Assembly: GCA_027943245.1 (NCBI GenBank) | Contig: JANDJZ010000574.1 | Span: 1-32,673 of the forward strand | From: Acanthamoeba sp. SK_2022b | Taxonomy: Eukaryota; Discosea; Longamoebia; Acanthamoebidae | DNA: 32,673 nt | Direction: 5' to 3' | Part shown: positions 1-11,178 of the stretch, in pieces | Numbering within the stretch: the stretch's first letter is position 1 | Layout of the letters: each line of letters begins with the position of its first letter | The notes under the pieces: model-generated | Told to the model about the DNA's origin: nothing | Database searches by the model: none | What the model saw: only the letters and a program-made list of their open reading frames with translations | Position numbers and translations under genes: made by a program

Positions 1-212
1 CTCGCCTTGCACAGGGACTGGAAGGCCTGGTGCACTCGGCACTCAAGGGCAAGGGCGCCATGGCCCCTCAGGGTGGCGGCGACTTCAACGACACCGAAAT
101 TGCACGCGGCGTGGTCTACATGGCCAACGCGGCGGGCGGCAAGTTCGAAGAACCCAAGGCCCCTGCCGCAGAAGGCGCCGCGGCAGAAGGCGCAGCAGCC
201 CCCGCCAATTGA
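1..212 (+). CDS. c-type cytochrome (cytochrome c5-like), C-terminal part
   Basis: Only the last 69 codons are in the window; the reading frame starts with the full codon at base 3 and ends at a TGA at 210-212. The visible protein runs ...HSALKGKGAMAPQGGGDF, then DTEIARGVVYMANAAGG, which matches the C-terminal half of class I cytochromes of the c5 type. The Met in KGKGAMAPQGG is the likely axial haem ligand, and the last helix carries VVYMANA. The CxxCH haem site would lie upstream, outside the window. A low-complexity Ala/Glu/Pro tail follows the fold. A UUCG-loop terminator follows about 25 bases later, so this is the last gene of its transcript. Expected role: periplasmic electron carrier. 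The family call is good; the subfamily is inference. Confidence 0.8.
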   Translation, partial: RLAQGLEGLVHSALKGKGAMAPQGGGDFNDTEIARGVVYMANAAGGKFEEPKAPAAEGAAAEGAAAPAN

Positions 213-236
213 GCAACACGCGGGACTTCTGGAACC

Positions 237-258
237 AACCGGCTTCGGCCGGTTTTTT
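237..258 (+). terminator. Intrinsic terminator with UUCG tetraloop
   Basis: The arms AACCGGC (237-243) and GCCGGTT (248-254) pair perfectly around a TTCG loop, and a run of six T follows at 253-258. It lies just after the cytochrome stop codon. The T-run overlaps the stop codon (258-260) of the convergent minus-strand gene. Confidence 0.85.
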
Positions 259-809
259 CATGCCCGCGCAGGACTGCGCACGAAACCGTAGCGCTGCGGC
301 AACGCCTCGGCCCGCACCTCTTCACAGGCCGGCAACGCGCCCGCCTCCAGCGCAGCCGCGGCATCGATCATGTCCTGCGTATGGACCAGGCCCAGGCCGG
401 AAGGCATCGCCAGGTACAGGCGCCCCGTCTCGTCCATCAGCGCTTCGGTGATGGCCCCGGCATCCAGTTCGGCTCCTGTATGGCTGTGCATCTGCAGGCC
501 CTCGCCATCCCAGCGCAACCGCCATATCCAGGGAGCATTCTCCAGCTCCACATACACGCGCTGGGGACCGTTCTGGAAGAACCATCGACCATCGGGCTCG
601 GCCAGGTAGTTGCGGGCGATGAAGTCCGCCAGCTTTTCGTTGCGCACCTCCGCGCCCTTGGCTCCCGGGATTCCGCTGTCGAAAGCGCCGCTGGCCTGGG
701 CCTGTTCATCGCGCAGATACCAGCGCCCGCGCTCGTCCAGCCCCAGCCAGCCGCTGCAGGCAGGTACATGGGGCCATTTGGCCATGGCCTGCTTCACGAT
801 ATCGTCCAT
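258..809 (-). CDS. Uncharacterised conserved protein (betaproteobacterial DUF2944/2946-like)
   Basis: A 183-residue soluble protein without signal peptide or membrane segment. The text MDDIVKQAMAKWPHVPACSG, then WLGLDERGRWYLRD, and later FQNGPQRVYVELENAPWIWR, resembles a conserved Comamonadaceae/Burkholderiales protein of unknown function; the DUF number is from memory and uncertain. I chose the ATG at 809 because AAAGGA lies about 8 bases upstream. The ATG at 818 (three codons earlier) is also possible; it overlaps the stop of the upstream hydrolase gene as ATGA, so the two genes are translationally coupled either way. The protein is rich in Trp and Gly and has a WFFQNGPQRVY motif near residue 83. 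No function can be assigned from sequence. Confidence 0.75.
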   Translation of the reverse strand: MDDIVKQAMAKWPHVPACSGWLGLDERGRWYLRDEQAQASGAFDSGIPGAKGAEVRNEKLADFIARNYLAEPDGRWFFQNGPQRVYVELENAPWIWRLRWDGEGLQMHSHTGAELDAGAITEALMDETGRLYLAMPSGLGLVHTQDMIDAAAALEAGALPACEEVRAEALPQRYGFVRSPARA

Positions 810-814
810 TGCAT

Positions 815-1801
815 TCATCCTTTTTCGCTGTGCGCCAGCCACTGCGTGACGGCCTGCGGCATGGCCAGTACATGTCCCGGCCAACGCCCCTGTGCAAAAC
901 CCACATGACCGCCGTGCGGCGGATGCCACAGCGTAACCCGCGGGCCGACTTCGCCTGGCGCCGGCAGGCTGTACGAAGGGACAAAGGGATCGTCCAGCGC
1001 ATTGAGCAGCAGTGCAGGCACGGCAATGCTGCCCAGCAGCGGTTTGGCCGCCGCCCGATGCCAATAGTCCTGCGCATCACGAAAGCCGTGGACCGGCGCC
1101 GTGAACGCATCGTCAAACTCTCTCAGATCACGCGCACGCAGCACGGCATCACGATCGAAGAGACCGGGAAACTGCGCCCACTTGAGCAGCGCCTTGGGCA
1201 CCAGGGTGCGCAGGAACATGCGCGTGTAGATCCAGCGGTTCAGCCCTTTCCCCAGCGCCGTTCCCCCGGCGGCCAGGTCCAGCGGCGCACTCACCGCCGC
1301 CAGGGCCTGCACCACCTCGGCAGCCTTGTCCGCCTGCACGCCCGCCCAGCGTGCCAGCGCATTGCCGCCCAGGGAGACACCGACCGCATGCAGCGGGCGA
1401 GAAGACCGCTCGCGCAGGCGGCGCAGTATCCAGTCCACCTCCTGCACATCGCCCGAGTGATAGGCGCGCGGCGCCCGGTTGACCTCGCCGCTGCAGCCGC
1501 GAAAGTGCGGCACGGCCATGTGCCAGCCGCGCTGTTCGGCCACACAGGCCATGGCCTGGGCATAGTGGCTGTTCGCCGAGCCTTCAAGGCCATGGAAAAG
1601 CACCAGCCATGGCGCATCGGCAGGCAGGGTGGGAGCACTGCCGAAGGCGACATCGATGAAGTCGCCATCCGGGGTATCCCAGCGCTCCCACCGCCACCGG
1701 GGTGCCGCATGGCCGGCCGGCCGACGGTGCGCGAACAGCGCCGGCCAGATGGTCTGTGCGTGGCCACCGGGCAGCCAGCGCGCCGCGTTGAATTGATGCA
1801 T
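815..1801 (-). CDS. Alpha/beta-fold hydrolase, YheT family
   Basis: A 328-residue protein that begins MHQFNAARWLPGGHAQTIWP; the PGGHxQTI(W/Y) opening is typical of the YheT (UPF0017) esterase-like family. The catalytic triad is visible: nucleophile Ser143 in GVSLGGNALARW, acid Asp270/271 in LNALDDPFVP, and His299 in PPHGGHVGF. LFHGLEGS at 68-75 would form the oxyanion hole region. The substrate is unknown; family members are thought to act on short or medium acyl esters. The ATG at 1801 gives the family's normal N-terminus; a TTG 15 bases upstream is an alternative. The stop codon overlaps the possible start of the next gene at 815-818. The divergent neighbour is the lemA-like gene. Confidence 0.88.
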   Translation of the reverse strand: MHQFNAARWLPGGHAQTIWPALFAHRRPAGHAAPRWRWERWDTPDGDFIDVAFGSAPTLPADAPWLVLFHGLEGSANSHYAQAMACVAEQRGWHMAVPHFRGCSGEVNRAPRAYHSGDVQEVDWILRRLRERSSRPLHAVGVSLGGNALARWAGVQADKAAEVVQALAAVSAPLDLAAGGTALGKGLNRWIYTRMFLRTLVPKALLKWAQFPGLFDRDAVLRARDLREFDDAFTAPVHGFRDAQDYWHRAAAKPLLGSIAVPALLLNALDDPFVPSYSLPAPGEVGPRVTLWHPPHGGHVGFAQGRWPGHVLAMPQAVTQWLAHSEKG

Positions 1802-1899
1802 AGAGCCCGTTTGCAATCCTTGTCCCAGTCGCTGCGAATGGCCTTTGCCCTACAGGGCGGCGGGCCGGGTGCGCAGCACAATCGCCAGCGATGCGCAGC

Positions 1900-1911
1900 A
1901 TCGTGCACGAT
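1900..1911. repeat. 12-bp perfect palindrome in divergent promoter region
   Basis: ATCGTGCACGAT at 1900-1911 is a perfect palindrome. It lies in the 145-base gap between the divergent YheT-like and LemA genes, 36 bases before the lemA ATG. It could be an operator; there is no further support. Confidence 0.3.
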
Positions 1912-1946
1912 ACTGTCTTCCATTGTCGCTTTCAGGTTGTCATCTC

Positions 1947-2534
1947 ATGAAACGTCTAATCGCCACACTTGCCACCGTTCTGGTACTGACCGGCTGCGGC
2001 TACAACGATTTCCAGCGCCTTGACGAACAGACCAAGTCGGCCTGGAGCGAGGTGCTCAACCAGTACCAGCGCCGTGCCGACCTGGTGCCCAACATCGTGG
2101 CCTCGGTCAAGGGCGAGGCCAATTTCGAGCAGGAGACCCTGACCAAGGTGGTGGAGGCGCGCGCCAAGGCCACCTCCATCCAGGCCACGCCCGAGCTGGT
2201 CAACAACCCCGAGGCTTTCAACAAGTTCCAGCAGGCGCAGGGTGAGCTGTCCAGTGCGCTGTCCCGGCTGATGGTGGTGGCCGAGCGCTACCCCCAGTTG
2301 CAGGCCAATCAAGGCTTCCGTGACCTGCGCGTCACGCTGGAGGGCACGGAGAACCGCATCACCGTGGCGCGCAACCAGTACATCCAGGCCGTGCAGTCCT
2401 ACAACGTGCTGGCGCGCAGCTTTCCGACCAATCTGACGGCCAAGGTCTTCAGCTATGAGCCCAAGCCCACCTTCAGCGTGCAGAACGAGGCCGAAATCTC
2501 TCGCCCGCCCACGGTGGACTTCGGCAACAAGTAA
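1947..2534 (+). CDS. lemA: LemA family lipoprotein
   Basis: A 195-residue protein with a lipoprotein signal: MKRLIATLATVLVLTGC, lipobox LTGC with Cys17 as the lipidation site. The LemA core follows: YNDFQRLDEQTKSAWSEVLN, then QYQRRADLVPNIVASVKG, the hallmark Q(Y/R)xRRxDLxPNLV segment of this helical-bundle family. The C-terminal half is mostly helical (FRDLRVTLEGTENRI, VARNQYIQAVQSYN) and ends in a short extended tail. The ATG at 1947 was chosen over an upstream start at 1845 because it gives the complete signal peptide. Only 3 bases separate it from the TPM-domain gene, so they are one operon. LemA and TPM-domain genes co-occur widely in bacteria; the molecular role is not settled. Confidence 0.92.
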   Translation: MKRLIATLATVLVLTGCGYNDFQRLDEQTKSAWSEVLNQYQRRADLVPNIVASVKGEANFEQETLTKVVEARAKATSIQATPELVNNPEAFNKFQQAQGELSSALSRLMVVAERYPQLQANQGFRDLRVTLEGTENRITVARNQYIQAVQSYNVLARSFPTNLTAKVFSYEPKPTFSVQNEAEISRPPTVDFGNK

Positions 2535-2537
2535 ACC

Positions 2538-3452
2538 GTGACCACATCCCTGGCGCCGCTCTGGCGCATGCTCTGCGCCCTGCTCCTGGCAGCGTTGTTG
2601 CTGCCAGGAAGCGCGCTGGCGCAGGCTCCGCAACCCGTCCCCCCGCTGACGGCCCGGCTCATCGACCAGACGGGCACGCTGTCGCCCGACGAGGCACGGG
2701 CCATTGAAGACAGGCTGCGCAGCATTGAACAGAAGTCGGGCTCGCAGGTCGTTGTGCTGATGGTGGCCACCACGGTGCCCGAGGACATCGCCGCCTATGC
2801 CTGGCGCGTGGCCAGCGACTGGAAGATAGGCCGCCGCGACGTGGGCGACGGGCTGTTGATGGTGATTGCCAAGAACGACAGGCGCATGCGGCTGGAAGTG
2901 GCCCGCGCGCTGGAAGGCGCCATCCCCGACCTGGCTGCCGCTCGCATCATCGACCAGCAGATGACCCCGCGCTTTCGCCAGGGCGACTATGCGGGCGGCA
3001 TCGCCGCTGCGCTGGACCAGGTGGCTGCACGCATTGCGGGCGAGCAGTTGCCGGCCCCCTCCCCCAATGCCCCTTCTTCCAAAAGCCCGGACCGTGGCTT
3101 CGACATGGAAGACCTGATGCTGTTCTTCTTTTTCGGTGTGGTCATCGCGGGCCCCATCCTGCGCTCGATGCTGGGCCGGCCCCTGGCCTCGGTGCTGGCA
3201 GGCACAGGCGCCGGCATTGCCGCCTATGTGGTGACCACCAGTCTGCTGGTGGCAGGCGGAGCGGGCATCATCGCTCTGCTGTTCACCTTGCTGGGCAGCG
3301 GCCGCTCCGGCAGGGGTGGCGGTGGATGGGGCGGAGGGGGTGGCTACGGCGGTGGTTTTGGCGGAGGCGGCGGACGAAGCAGTGGCGGCGGAGGCTTCAG
3401 CTCCGGGGGAGGCGGCAGTTTTGGGGGCGGCGGCGCCTCGGGGAGTTGGTGA
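2538..3452 (+). CDS. TPM domain protein (YgcG family) with glycine-rich C-terminal tail
   Basis: A 304-residue secreted or membrane-anchored protein. The signal peptide (about 1-28, ending SALA) is followed by a TPM domain at about 38-170: LIDQTGTLSPDEARAIEDRL, SGSQVVVLMV, IGRRDVGDGLLMVIAKND and DYAGGIAAALDQV are typical landmarks. Two or three hydrophobic segments follow (about 192-209, 217-235, 236-254), then a tail from 255 that is almost entirely Gly with Ser/Phe/Tyr and ends GGGGASGSW. This layout is standard for YgcG-like proteins. The GTG at 2538 sits 3 bases after the lemA stop; an ATG at 2568 would shorten the signal peptide. It forms an operon with the LemA and second TPM genes. Confidence 0.9.
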   Translation: MTTSLAPLWRMLCALLLAALLLPGSALAQAPQPVPPLTARLIDQTGTLSPDEARAIEDRLRSIEQKSGSQVVVLMVATTVPEDIAAYAWRVASDWKIGRRDVGDGLLMVIAKNDRRMRLEVARALEGAIPDLAAARIIDQQMTPRFRQGDYAGGIAAALDQVAARIAGEQLPAPSPNAPSSKSPDRGFDMEDLMLFFFFGVVIAGPILRSMLGRPLASVLAGTGAGIAAYVVTTSLLVAGGAGIIALLFTLLGSGRSGRGGGGWGGGGGYGGGFGGGGGRSSGGGGFSSGGGGSFGGGGASGSW

Positions 3453-3453
3453 G

Positions 3454-3996
3454 ATGGCGGCTGCAATCACAGGCTTTGTTCAGCGTCTGGTCCGGCTGCT
3501 GCGCCACCATTGGGCCGAAGGGCAGCTGCGGCGTGCACTCCCACCCGAGACCCTGGCGGAGCTGGAGCGCCTGATCACCATGAGCGAGCAGCGCCATACA
3601 GGACAGATCCGTATCTGCGTCGAGCCCGGCCTGCCGCCCAGCTACATCTGGCGCGATGCCACGCCGCGCGAGCGCGCCATCACGCTGTTCGGCAAGCTGC
3701 GCGTCTGGGATACCGAGCACAACAACGGCGCCCTGATCTATCTGCTGCTGGCCGACCACGCCATCGAGATCGTCGCCGACCGCGCCCTGGCGCGCACCCT
3801 GCCTGCGCAGCAGTGGCAGACGCTGATCAGTGACATGCAGGCCGCTTTCCAGGGCGGCCACTATGCCATGGGCATGACGGCGGCGCTCGAGCGCGTGAGC
3901 CTGCTGCTGGAAACCAACTTCCCGCGCGACCCGTTGCAGCCTGTGCACGAAGGTGGCGACAATCTTCCCGATACCGTCGTGATACAGCGGCACTGA
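3454..3996 (+). CDS. Second TPM domain protein, without signal peptide
   Basis: A 180-residue protein whose ATG lies one base after the TGA of the preceding TPM gene (TGAGATG). It starts MAAAITGFVQRLVRLLRHHW, an amphipathic helix and not a secretion signal. TPM landmarks follow: ALPPETLAELERLITMSEQR, HTGQIRICVEPG, ATPRERAITLFGKLRVWDTE, NNGALIYLLLADHAIEIVAD and HYAMGMTAALERVS. There is no membrane segment and no glycine tail, so it differs in topology from its neighbour and may act on the cytoplasmic side or at the membrane surface. Third gene of the lemA operon. Family call is firm, role unknown. Confidence 0.88.
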   Translation: MAAAITGFVQRLVRLLRHHWAEGQLRRALPPETLAELERLITMSEQRHTGQIRICVEPGLPPSYIWRDATPRERAITLFGKLRVWDTEHNNGALIYLLLADHAIEIVADRALARTLPAQQWQTLISDMQAAFQGGHYAMGMTAALERVSLLLETNFPRDPLQPVHEGGDNLPDTVVIQRH

Positions 3997-4034
3997 GGCA
4001 AAACGGCCCTCAGGCCGAGCGCCCCCTTCATCGA

Positions 4035-4063
4035 GCTATCGCGGGCACGGAGGCTGTGATAGC
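4035..4063. repeat. Short inverted repeat upstream of small lipoprotein gene
   Basis: GCTATC (4035-4040) and GATAGC (4058-4063) form a 6-bp inverted repeat in the 99-base gap before the small lipoprotein gene. There is no T-run, so it is not an intrinsic terminator. It could be an operator. Confidence 0.25.
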
Positions 4064-4095
4064 GTCACGCCATTTCATCAAGGAGCATCCACACC

Positions 4096-4356
4096 ATGAA
4101 GAACACCCTGGCCCGCCTGGGCCTGCTGGCCGCCGTGCTGGCCCTGAGCGCCTGCGCAAGCCCCGTCCTCGATGACTCGCAAGAGTACGATTATGTGCTC
4201 AGCTGCAAGCTGCGCGAGGACGACCCCAAGCGATGCGAGCAGCAGATCCGCGCGCTGTGCCCCGTGCCAGCCAAGGCCGTGACGCACAAGTCGCGCACGG
4301 TCGACCCCAAGGACAACGCCGTGACCTACGTCTACCAGGCCCGCTGCGGCGACTGA
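4096..4356 (+). CDS. Small cysteine-containing lipoprotein of unknown function
   Basis: An 86-residue protein with a clear lipoprotein signal: MKNTLARLGLLAAVLALSAC, lipobox LSAC with Cys20. The mature part is about 66 residues, charged, with four further Cys (in LSCKLRED, KRCEQQ, ALCPVPAK and the terminal RCGD), which suggests two disulfides in the periplasm. AGGAG at 4081-4085 lies 10 bases before the ATG. It is followed by a strong bidirectional hairpin, so it ends its transcript. I do not recognise a named family. Confidence 0.75.
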   Translation: MKNTLARLGLLAAVLALSACASPVLDDSQEYDYVLSCKLREDDPKRCEQQIRALCPVPAKAVTHKSRTVDPKDNAVTYVYQARCGD

Positions 4357-4373
4357 GACGCCTGCGCACCATG

Positions 4374-4400
4374 AAAAAAGCCGCCCTAGGGCGGCTTTAT
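4374..4400. terminator. Bidirectional terminator between small lipoprotein gene and atpC
   Basis: A perfect 22-bp palindrome at 4377-4398, arms AAAGCCGCCCT and AGGGCGGCTTT. On the minus strand it is followed by a T-run (complement of the A6 at 4374-4379), a good terminator for the atp operon. On the plus strand the TTTAT tail is weaker but usable. Confidence 0.88.
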
Positions 4401-4421
4401 TGCGGCTGGCCCCGGGAGGGC

Positions 4422-4838
4422 TCAGCGCTTTTGGCGGAACTTGCGCAGGGCCGCGATCTGGGCGGCCATGACGGCCAGCTCGGACTGGGCACGCGCCAGA
4501 TCGACTTCGCTCTTGGCGTTCTTCAGCGCTTCCTCGGCTTCGAGCTTGGCCTTCTCGGCCTTCTCGGCGTCCAGGTCGGCACCGCGGATGGCGGTGTCGG
4601 ACAGCACGGTCACGCAGTTGGGCTGCACTTCCAGGATGCCGCCGGCCACGAAGACGAACTCTTCGCTGCCGTCAGCCATCTCGATACGCACCGAGCCGGG
4701 CTTGATGCGCGTGATCAGCGGAGTGTGGCGGGGAAAAATGCCCAGTTCGCCGGATTCACCGGGCAGGGCGACAAAGCGCGCTTCACCGGAGAAGATGGAC
4801 TCTTCGGCACTGACCACATCAACGTGGATGGTGTTCAT
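4422..4838 (-). CDS. atpC: ATP synthase F1 epsilon subunit
   Basis: A 138-residue subunit of the F1 central stalk. It begins [20 protein letters not shown] and has the N-terminal beta-sandwich ([58 protein letters not shown]), followed by the helical hairpin ([20 protein letters not shown]...). Length matches the family. GAGGAG lies just upstream of the ATG. It is the last gene of atpIBEFHAGDC and is separated from atpD by an unusually long 160-base spacer carrying a repeat. Epsilon couples rotation of the c-ring and gamma to catalysis and can inhibit ATP hydrolysis. Confidence 0.97.
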   Translation of the reverse strand: MNTIHVDVVSAEESIFSGEARFVALPGESGELGIFPRHTPLITRIKPGSVRIEMADGSEEFVFVAGGILEVQPNCVTVLSDTAIRGADLDAEKAEKAKLEAEEALKNAKSEVDLARAQSELAVMAAQIAALRKFRQKR

Positions 4839-4880
4839 CTTTGCTCCTCAGAAAAGGTAGGACTGGAACTTGGAACCGGC

Positions 4881-4998
4881 AGGGCCCAGATCGGGGACAC
4901 CGAGCAAGGGCCGCCCCTCGGCGAGGGTGTCGTCCCCCTCCCCCGCAAAGCGGGTAGAGAGGGGGAGGCGACGTAGTCGCTCAGGGGGTGCCGCAGGC
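4881..4998. repeat. C-rich intergenic repeat inserted between atpD and atpC
   Basis: This stretch fills most of the atpD-atpC spacer and starts directly after the atpD stop. It contains GCGAC-GTA-GTCGC (4968-4980), a CCGC-AAA-GCGG core (about 4943-4953) flanked by CCCCCTC and GAGGGGG, and the segment CCCAGATCGGGGACACCGAG. From memory, Comamonadaceae genomes carry many intergenic copies of a C-rich element of this kind (CCCCTGAGCG..., CGCCTCCCCCTC..., GCCCTTGCTCGGTGTCCCCG on the minus strand). A second copy is not visible in the window, so the repeat status is recalled, not shown. Confidence 0.6.
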
Positions 4999-6420
<1,422 letters not shown>

Positions 6421-6442
6421 TTAGTTTGTCTGTTAAAGCCGT

Positions 6443-7315
6443 TTACACCGCAGCGGCGCCAGCCACGATTTCCGACAGTTCGGTCGTGATGGCTGCCTGA
6501 CGCGTCTTGTTGTAGACGAGCTTCAACTCGCTGATGACGTTGCCGGCGTTGTCGGTCGCGGCCTTCATGGCCACCATGCGCGCCGATTGCTCGGACGCCA
6601 TGTTTTCTGCAACCGCTTGGTAGACCAGGGACTCTGCGTAACGCACGAGCAGCTCGTCGATCACGGACTGCGCATCGGGTTCGTAGATGTAGTCCCAGCT
6701 ATGGCCAGACGTCTTCTCGGCCTGCATGCTCTCGGACGACAGGGGCAGCAACTGCTCCACCACCGATTCCTGCTTCATGGTGTTGATGAACTTGGTGTAG
6801 CTCAGGTACACCGCGCTCAGCTTGCCCGCTGCGTACGCATCGAGCAGCACCTTCACAGGGCCGATCAGCTTTTCCAGATGGGGCGTATCGCCCAGACCCG
6901 TCGCGTGCGAAACCACCTTGGCGCCGACACGGTTCAGAAAGCCCAGACCCTTGTTGCCAATGGCCACCGCTTCTGCCGACACGCCTTGATCCTGCAGCTC
7001 CCGCAGCTTGGCCGTGACAGCACGCAACACGTTGGTGTTCATGCCGCCGCACAACCCCTTGTCCGTCGTCACAACGATGACGCCGGCAGTCTTGGCATCA
7101 CCGTTCACTTGCATGAACGGGTGCACGTACTCGGGGTTGGCTTGGCCAAGATGGACTGCAATGTTGCGGATCTTTTCGCTGTACGGGCGTGCAGCCAGCA
7201 TCCGTTCCTGCGCCTTGCGCATCTTGGATGCGGCCACCATTTCCATGGCTTTGGTGATCTTCTTGGTGTTTTCCACCGATTTGATCTTGCCGCGAATTTC
7301 CTTACCTGCTGCCAT
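6443..7315 (-). CDS. atpG: ATP synthase F1 gamma subunit
   Basis: A 290-residue rotor subunit. The N-terminal coiled coil starts [20 protein letters not shown] and contains [16 protein letters not shown], and the C-terminal helix contains [20 protein letters not shown], then [18 protein letters not shown]; these two helices form the shaft in the alpha3beta3 ring. The middle Rossmann-like domain has [15 protein letters not shown]. Length agrees with proteobacterial gamma. GGAG sits 5-6 bases before the ATG. The gene lies 18 bases downstream of atpA and 34 bases before atpD. Confidence 0.97.
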   Translation of the reverse strand: MAAGKEIRGKIKSVENTKKITKAMEMVAASKMRKAQERMLAARPYSEKIRNIAVHLGQANPEYVHPFMQVNGDAKTAGVIVVTTDKGLCGGMNTNVLRAVTAKLRELQDQGVSAEAVAIGNKGLGFLNRVGAKVVSHATGLGDTPHLEKLIGPVKVLLDAYAAGKLSAVYLSYTKFINTMKQESVVEQLLPLSSESMQAEKTSGHSWDYIYEPDAQSVIDELLVRYAESLVYQAVAENMASEQSARMVAMKAATDNAGNVISELKLVYNKTRQAAITTELSEIVAGAAAV

Positions 7316-7333
7316 GATGGCTCCTCGTCCGGT

Positions 7334-8887
7334 TTAAGCGAACGACTTCTTGAACGCAACGATGGCGGCGTTCAATTCGGCTTCGGAATCCTTGTCCATG
7401 GCCTTGGAAGCGTTCAGCTTGTCGATCAGGGCGCCGTGGCTGGTCTTCAGGAACTGGTGCAGACCAGACTCGAAAGCCAGCACTTGCTTGACCTGGATGT
7501 CGTCCATGTAGCCCTTGTTCACTGCGAACAGCGAAGCGCCCATCAGGGCGGTGGACAGGGGGCTGTACTGGGCCTGCTTGAGCAGTTCGGTCACGCGGGC
7601 ACCGCGGTCGAGCTGCTTGCGGGTGGCTTCGTCCAGGTCGGAGGCGAACTGCGCGAAGGCAGCCAGCTCACGGTATTGCGCCAGGTCGGTACGGATACCG
7701 CCGGACTGGCCCTTGACCAGCTTGGTCTGTGCAGCACCACCGACGCGCGACACCGAGATACCGGCGTTGATGGCGGGGCGGATACCGGCGTTGAACAGGC
7801 TGGTTTCCAGGAAGATCTGGCCGTCCGTGATCGAGATCACGTTGGTGGGCACGAAGGCCGACACGTCACCCGCCTGGGTTTCGATGATGGGCAGAGCCGT
7901 CAGCGAACCCGTCTTGCCCTTGACTTCACCCTTGGTGAAGGCTTCGACATAGTCGGCATTCACGCGGGCTGCGCGCTCGAGCAGGCGGCTGTGGAGATAG
8001 AACACGTCGCCGGGGAAGGCTTCGCGGCCCGGGGGACGGCGCAGCAGCAGCGAAACCTGGCGGTAGGCCACGGCCTGCTTGGACAGGTCGTCATAGACGA
8101 TCAGCGCGTCTTCGCCGCGGTCGCGGAAGTACTCGCCCATCGTGCAGCCCGAGTAGGCCGACACGTACTGCATGGCAGCGGATTCGGAAGCGGTGGCAGC
8201 CACGACGATGGTGTATTCCATCGCGCCGGCCTGTTCCAGGGCACGCACCACGTTCTTGATCGAGGAAGCCTTCTGGCCGATCGCAACGTAGATGCAGGTA
8301 ACGCCCTGACCCTTCTGGTTGATGATGGCGTCGATGGCCACGGCGGTCTTGCCGGTCTGGCGGTCGCCGATGATCAGTTCGCGCTGGCCACGGCCGACGG
8401 GCACCATCGAGTCGATGGACTTGATGCCGGTCTGCAGGGGCTGGTCCACGGACTGGCGTGCGATCACGCCGGGAGCGACCTTCTCGATCACGTCCGTCAT
8501 CTTGGCGTTGATCGGGCCCTTGCCGTCGATGGGCTGACCCAGGGCGTTGACCACGCGGCCGATGAGTTCGGGGCCGACGGGCACTTCCAGAATGCGGCCC
8601 GTGCACTTGACGGTGTCGCCTTCGGAGATGTGCTCGTACTCGCCCAGAATCACGGCGCCGACGGAGTCGCGCTCGAGGTTCAGCGCCAGGCCGAAGGAGG
8701 GCTGGCCGTCCTTGCCTGCGGGGAATTCCAGCATTTCGCCTTGCATCACGTCCGACAGGCCGTGCACGCGCACGATACCGTCGGTCACCGAAACCACGGT
8801 GCCTTCGTTACGGATGTCGCTGCTGCCAGCCAGACCCTCGATGCGGCTCTTGATCAGTTCAGAAATTTCTGCGGGATTGAGTTGCAT
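7334..8887 (-). CDS. atpA: ATP synthase F1 alpha subunit
   Basis: A 517-residue non-catalytic nucleotide-binding subunit. The N-terminus [19 protein letters not shown] forms the contact with delta. The P-loop is GDRQTGKT at 174-181. The arginine-finger segment [15 protein letters not shown] is present, as is [15 protein letters not shown], the family signature. AAGGAAAG precedes the ATG. Length and motifs are standard. Alpha supplies the arginine finger to the beta active sites and links the ring to the peripheral stalk through atpH. Confidence 0.98.
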   Translation of the reverse strand: MQLNPAEISELIKSRIEGLAGSSDIRNEGTVVSVTDGIVRVHGLSDVMQGEMLEFPAGKDGQPSFGLALNLERDSVGAVILGEYEHISEGDTVKCTGRILEVPVGPELIGRVVNALGQPIDGKGPINAKMTDVIEKVAPGVIARQSVDQPLQTGIKSIDSMVPVGRGQRELIIGDRQTGKTAVAIDAIINQKGQGVTCIYVAIGQKASSIKNVVRALEQAGAMEYTIVVAATASESAAMQYVSAYSGCTMGEYFRDRGEDALIVYDDLSKQAVAYRQVSLLLRRPPGREAFPGDVFYLHSRLLERAARVNADYVEAFTKGEVKGKTGSLTALPIIETQAGDVSAFVPTNVISITDGQIFLETSLFNAGIRPAINAGISVSRVGGAAQTKLVKGQSGGIRTDLAQYRELAAFAQFASDLDEATRKQLDRGARVTELLKQAQYSPLSTALMGASLFAVNKGYMDDIQVKQVLAFESGLHQFLKTSHGALIDKLNASKAMDKDSEAELNAAIVAFKKSFA

Positions 8888-8935
8888 GACTCTTTCCTTC
8901 TTTAGCTTTGGTTAGCCGAGACCTCAGTCGCGTTG

Positions 8936-9475
8936 TTACGCAATGAGGGCCGCTTTCATTTGTTCCAGGCGGGCCTTGACGGAGGTGTCAAGAACTTCAT
9001 CACCCACCACGACGCGGATGCCACCGATCAGGGACTGATCTTGCTGCACCGACAGGTTCAGCTTTCGGCCGAAACGCTTCTCCAGCGAAGTCCCGAGTGC
9101 GGCCAGTGCGGCAGCATCTATGGGGAATGCGCTTTGAACCACGGCGTCGGACGAGCCACCGGCGCGGTTCACGAGGCTGCGAAACTGGGCCGCCACTTCT
9201 GGCAGGGCTTGCAGTCGGCCGTTTTCAATGATGACGCGCAGAAAGTTGCGTGCGGCATCGGGCAATGCCGAGCCGGCCACGCCGCTGATGACGTCGAACA
9301 GTTGTTCGTCGGTCACCTTGGGGTCGTCGGCCAGCTGGCGCAATTGCGGATTGGCGGCAATCGCCGCCAATTCCTCCGCCCAGGCAACAGTGCCGGACAG
9401 GTCAGCACCCTGCTGGGTGCTGGCCTTGAACAGGGCATCTGCGTAAGGACGGGCAATGGTGGCGAGTTCTGCCAT
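8936..9475 (-). CDS. atpH: ATP synthase F1 delta subunit
   Basis: A 179-residue OSCP-type subunit that joins the b-subunit stalk to the top of alpha3beta3. It starts [20 protein letters not shown], the usual helix-rich N-terminal domain (A-x-PYA-x-ALF). The C-terminal region has [21 protein letters not shown] and ends in [13 protein letters not shown], matching the conserved GGxxIxxGDxxxDxSxxxxLxxL signature. AAGGAAGAG precedes the ATG. It is 12 bases downstream of atpF and 48 bases upstream of atpA. Confidence 0.97.
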   Translation of the reverse strand: MAELATIARPYADALFKASTQQGADLSGTVAWAEELAAIAANPQLRQLADDPKVTDEQLFDVISGVAGSALPDAARNFLRVIIENGRLQALPEVAAQFRSLVNRAGGSSDAVVQSAFPIDAAALAALGTSLEKRFGRKLNLSVQQDQSLIGGIRVVVGDEVLDTSVKARLEQMKAALIA

Positions 9476-9487
9476 GTTTGCTCTTCC

Positions 9488-9958
9488 TTACAGCTCGGTC
9501 TTCAGGCGGTTCAGCAGGTCGGCATGGACGCCGGCATCCACTTCCTTGCGCAGGATCTGCTCGGCGCCCTTGACGGCCAGCGCAGCCACTTGCTCGCGCA
9601 GGGCTTCACGGGCCTGGATTGTCTGCTGCTCGGCCTCGGCGCGGGCAGCAGCAACAATCTTGTTGCCTTCTTCGGAGGCACGGGCCTTGGCTTCTTCGAT
9701 GATGGCCTGGGCACGGCGTTCGGCGTCCGCAAGCCGCGATGCCGTTTCGTTGCGCGTCTGGGCCAGTTCCTGCTCGACGCGCTTGTTGGCAGCGGCCAGG
9801 TCGGTCTTGGCCTTGTCGGCAGCAGCGAGGCCATCGGCGATTTTCAGAGCTCGTTCATCCAGCGCCTTCGCGATCGGGGGCCACACGAACTTCATCGTGA
9901 ACAGCACCAGGATCAGGAAAACGATGGCCTGGACGAACAGGGTCGCGTTGATACTCAC
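9488..9958 (-). CDS. atpF: ATP synthase Fo b subunit
   Basis: A 156-residue peripheral-stalk subunit. The N-terminal membrane segment is [20 protein letters not shown] (about 1-26), and [19 protein letters not shown] marks the start of the long charged helix, rich in Ala, Glu, Lys and Arg, that forms the dimeric right-handed coiled coil. The start codon is GTG at 9956-9958, which gives the normal N-terminus of the betaproteobacterial family; the nearby Shine-Dalgarno is AAAGGTG. A GTG start is the only one of this kind in the operon and may keep b-subunit synthesis lower than that of c. Confidence 0.96.
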   Translation of the reverse strand: MSINATLFVQAIVFLILVLFTMKFVWPPIAKALDERALKIADGLAAADKAKTDLAAANKRVEQELAQTRNETASRLADAERRAQAIIEEAKARASEEGNKIVAAARAEAEQQTIQAREALREQVAALAVKGAEQILRKEVDAGVHADLLNRLKTEL

Positions 9959-9993
9959 GGCAACACCTTTCTATCTAGGGCGTTGATCGGAGC

Positions 9994-11160
<1,167 letters not shown>

Positions 11161-11178
11161 TCAACTTCTCTTCAAATA

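Noticed and set aside
4233..4976. 247-codon plus-strand frame across the small lipoprotein, terminator and atpC
   Set aside because: Runs through a strong terminator and antisense to atpC.
6587..8905. 772-codon plus-strand frame opposite atpG and atpA
   Set aside because: Same antisense effect; atpG and atpA on the other strand are certain.
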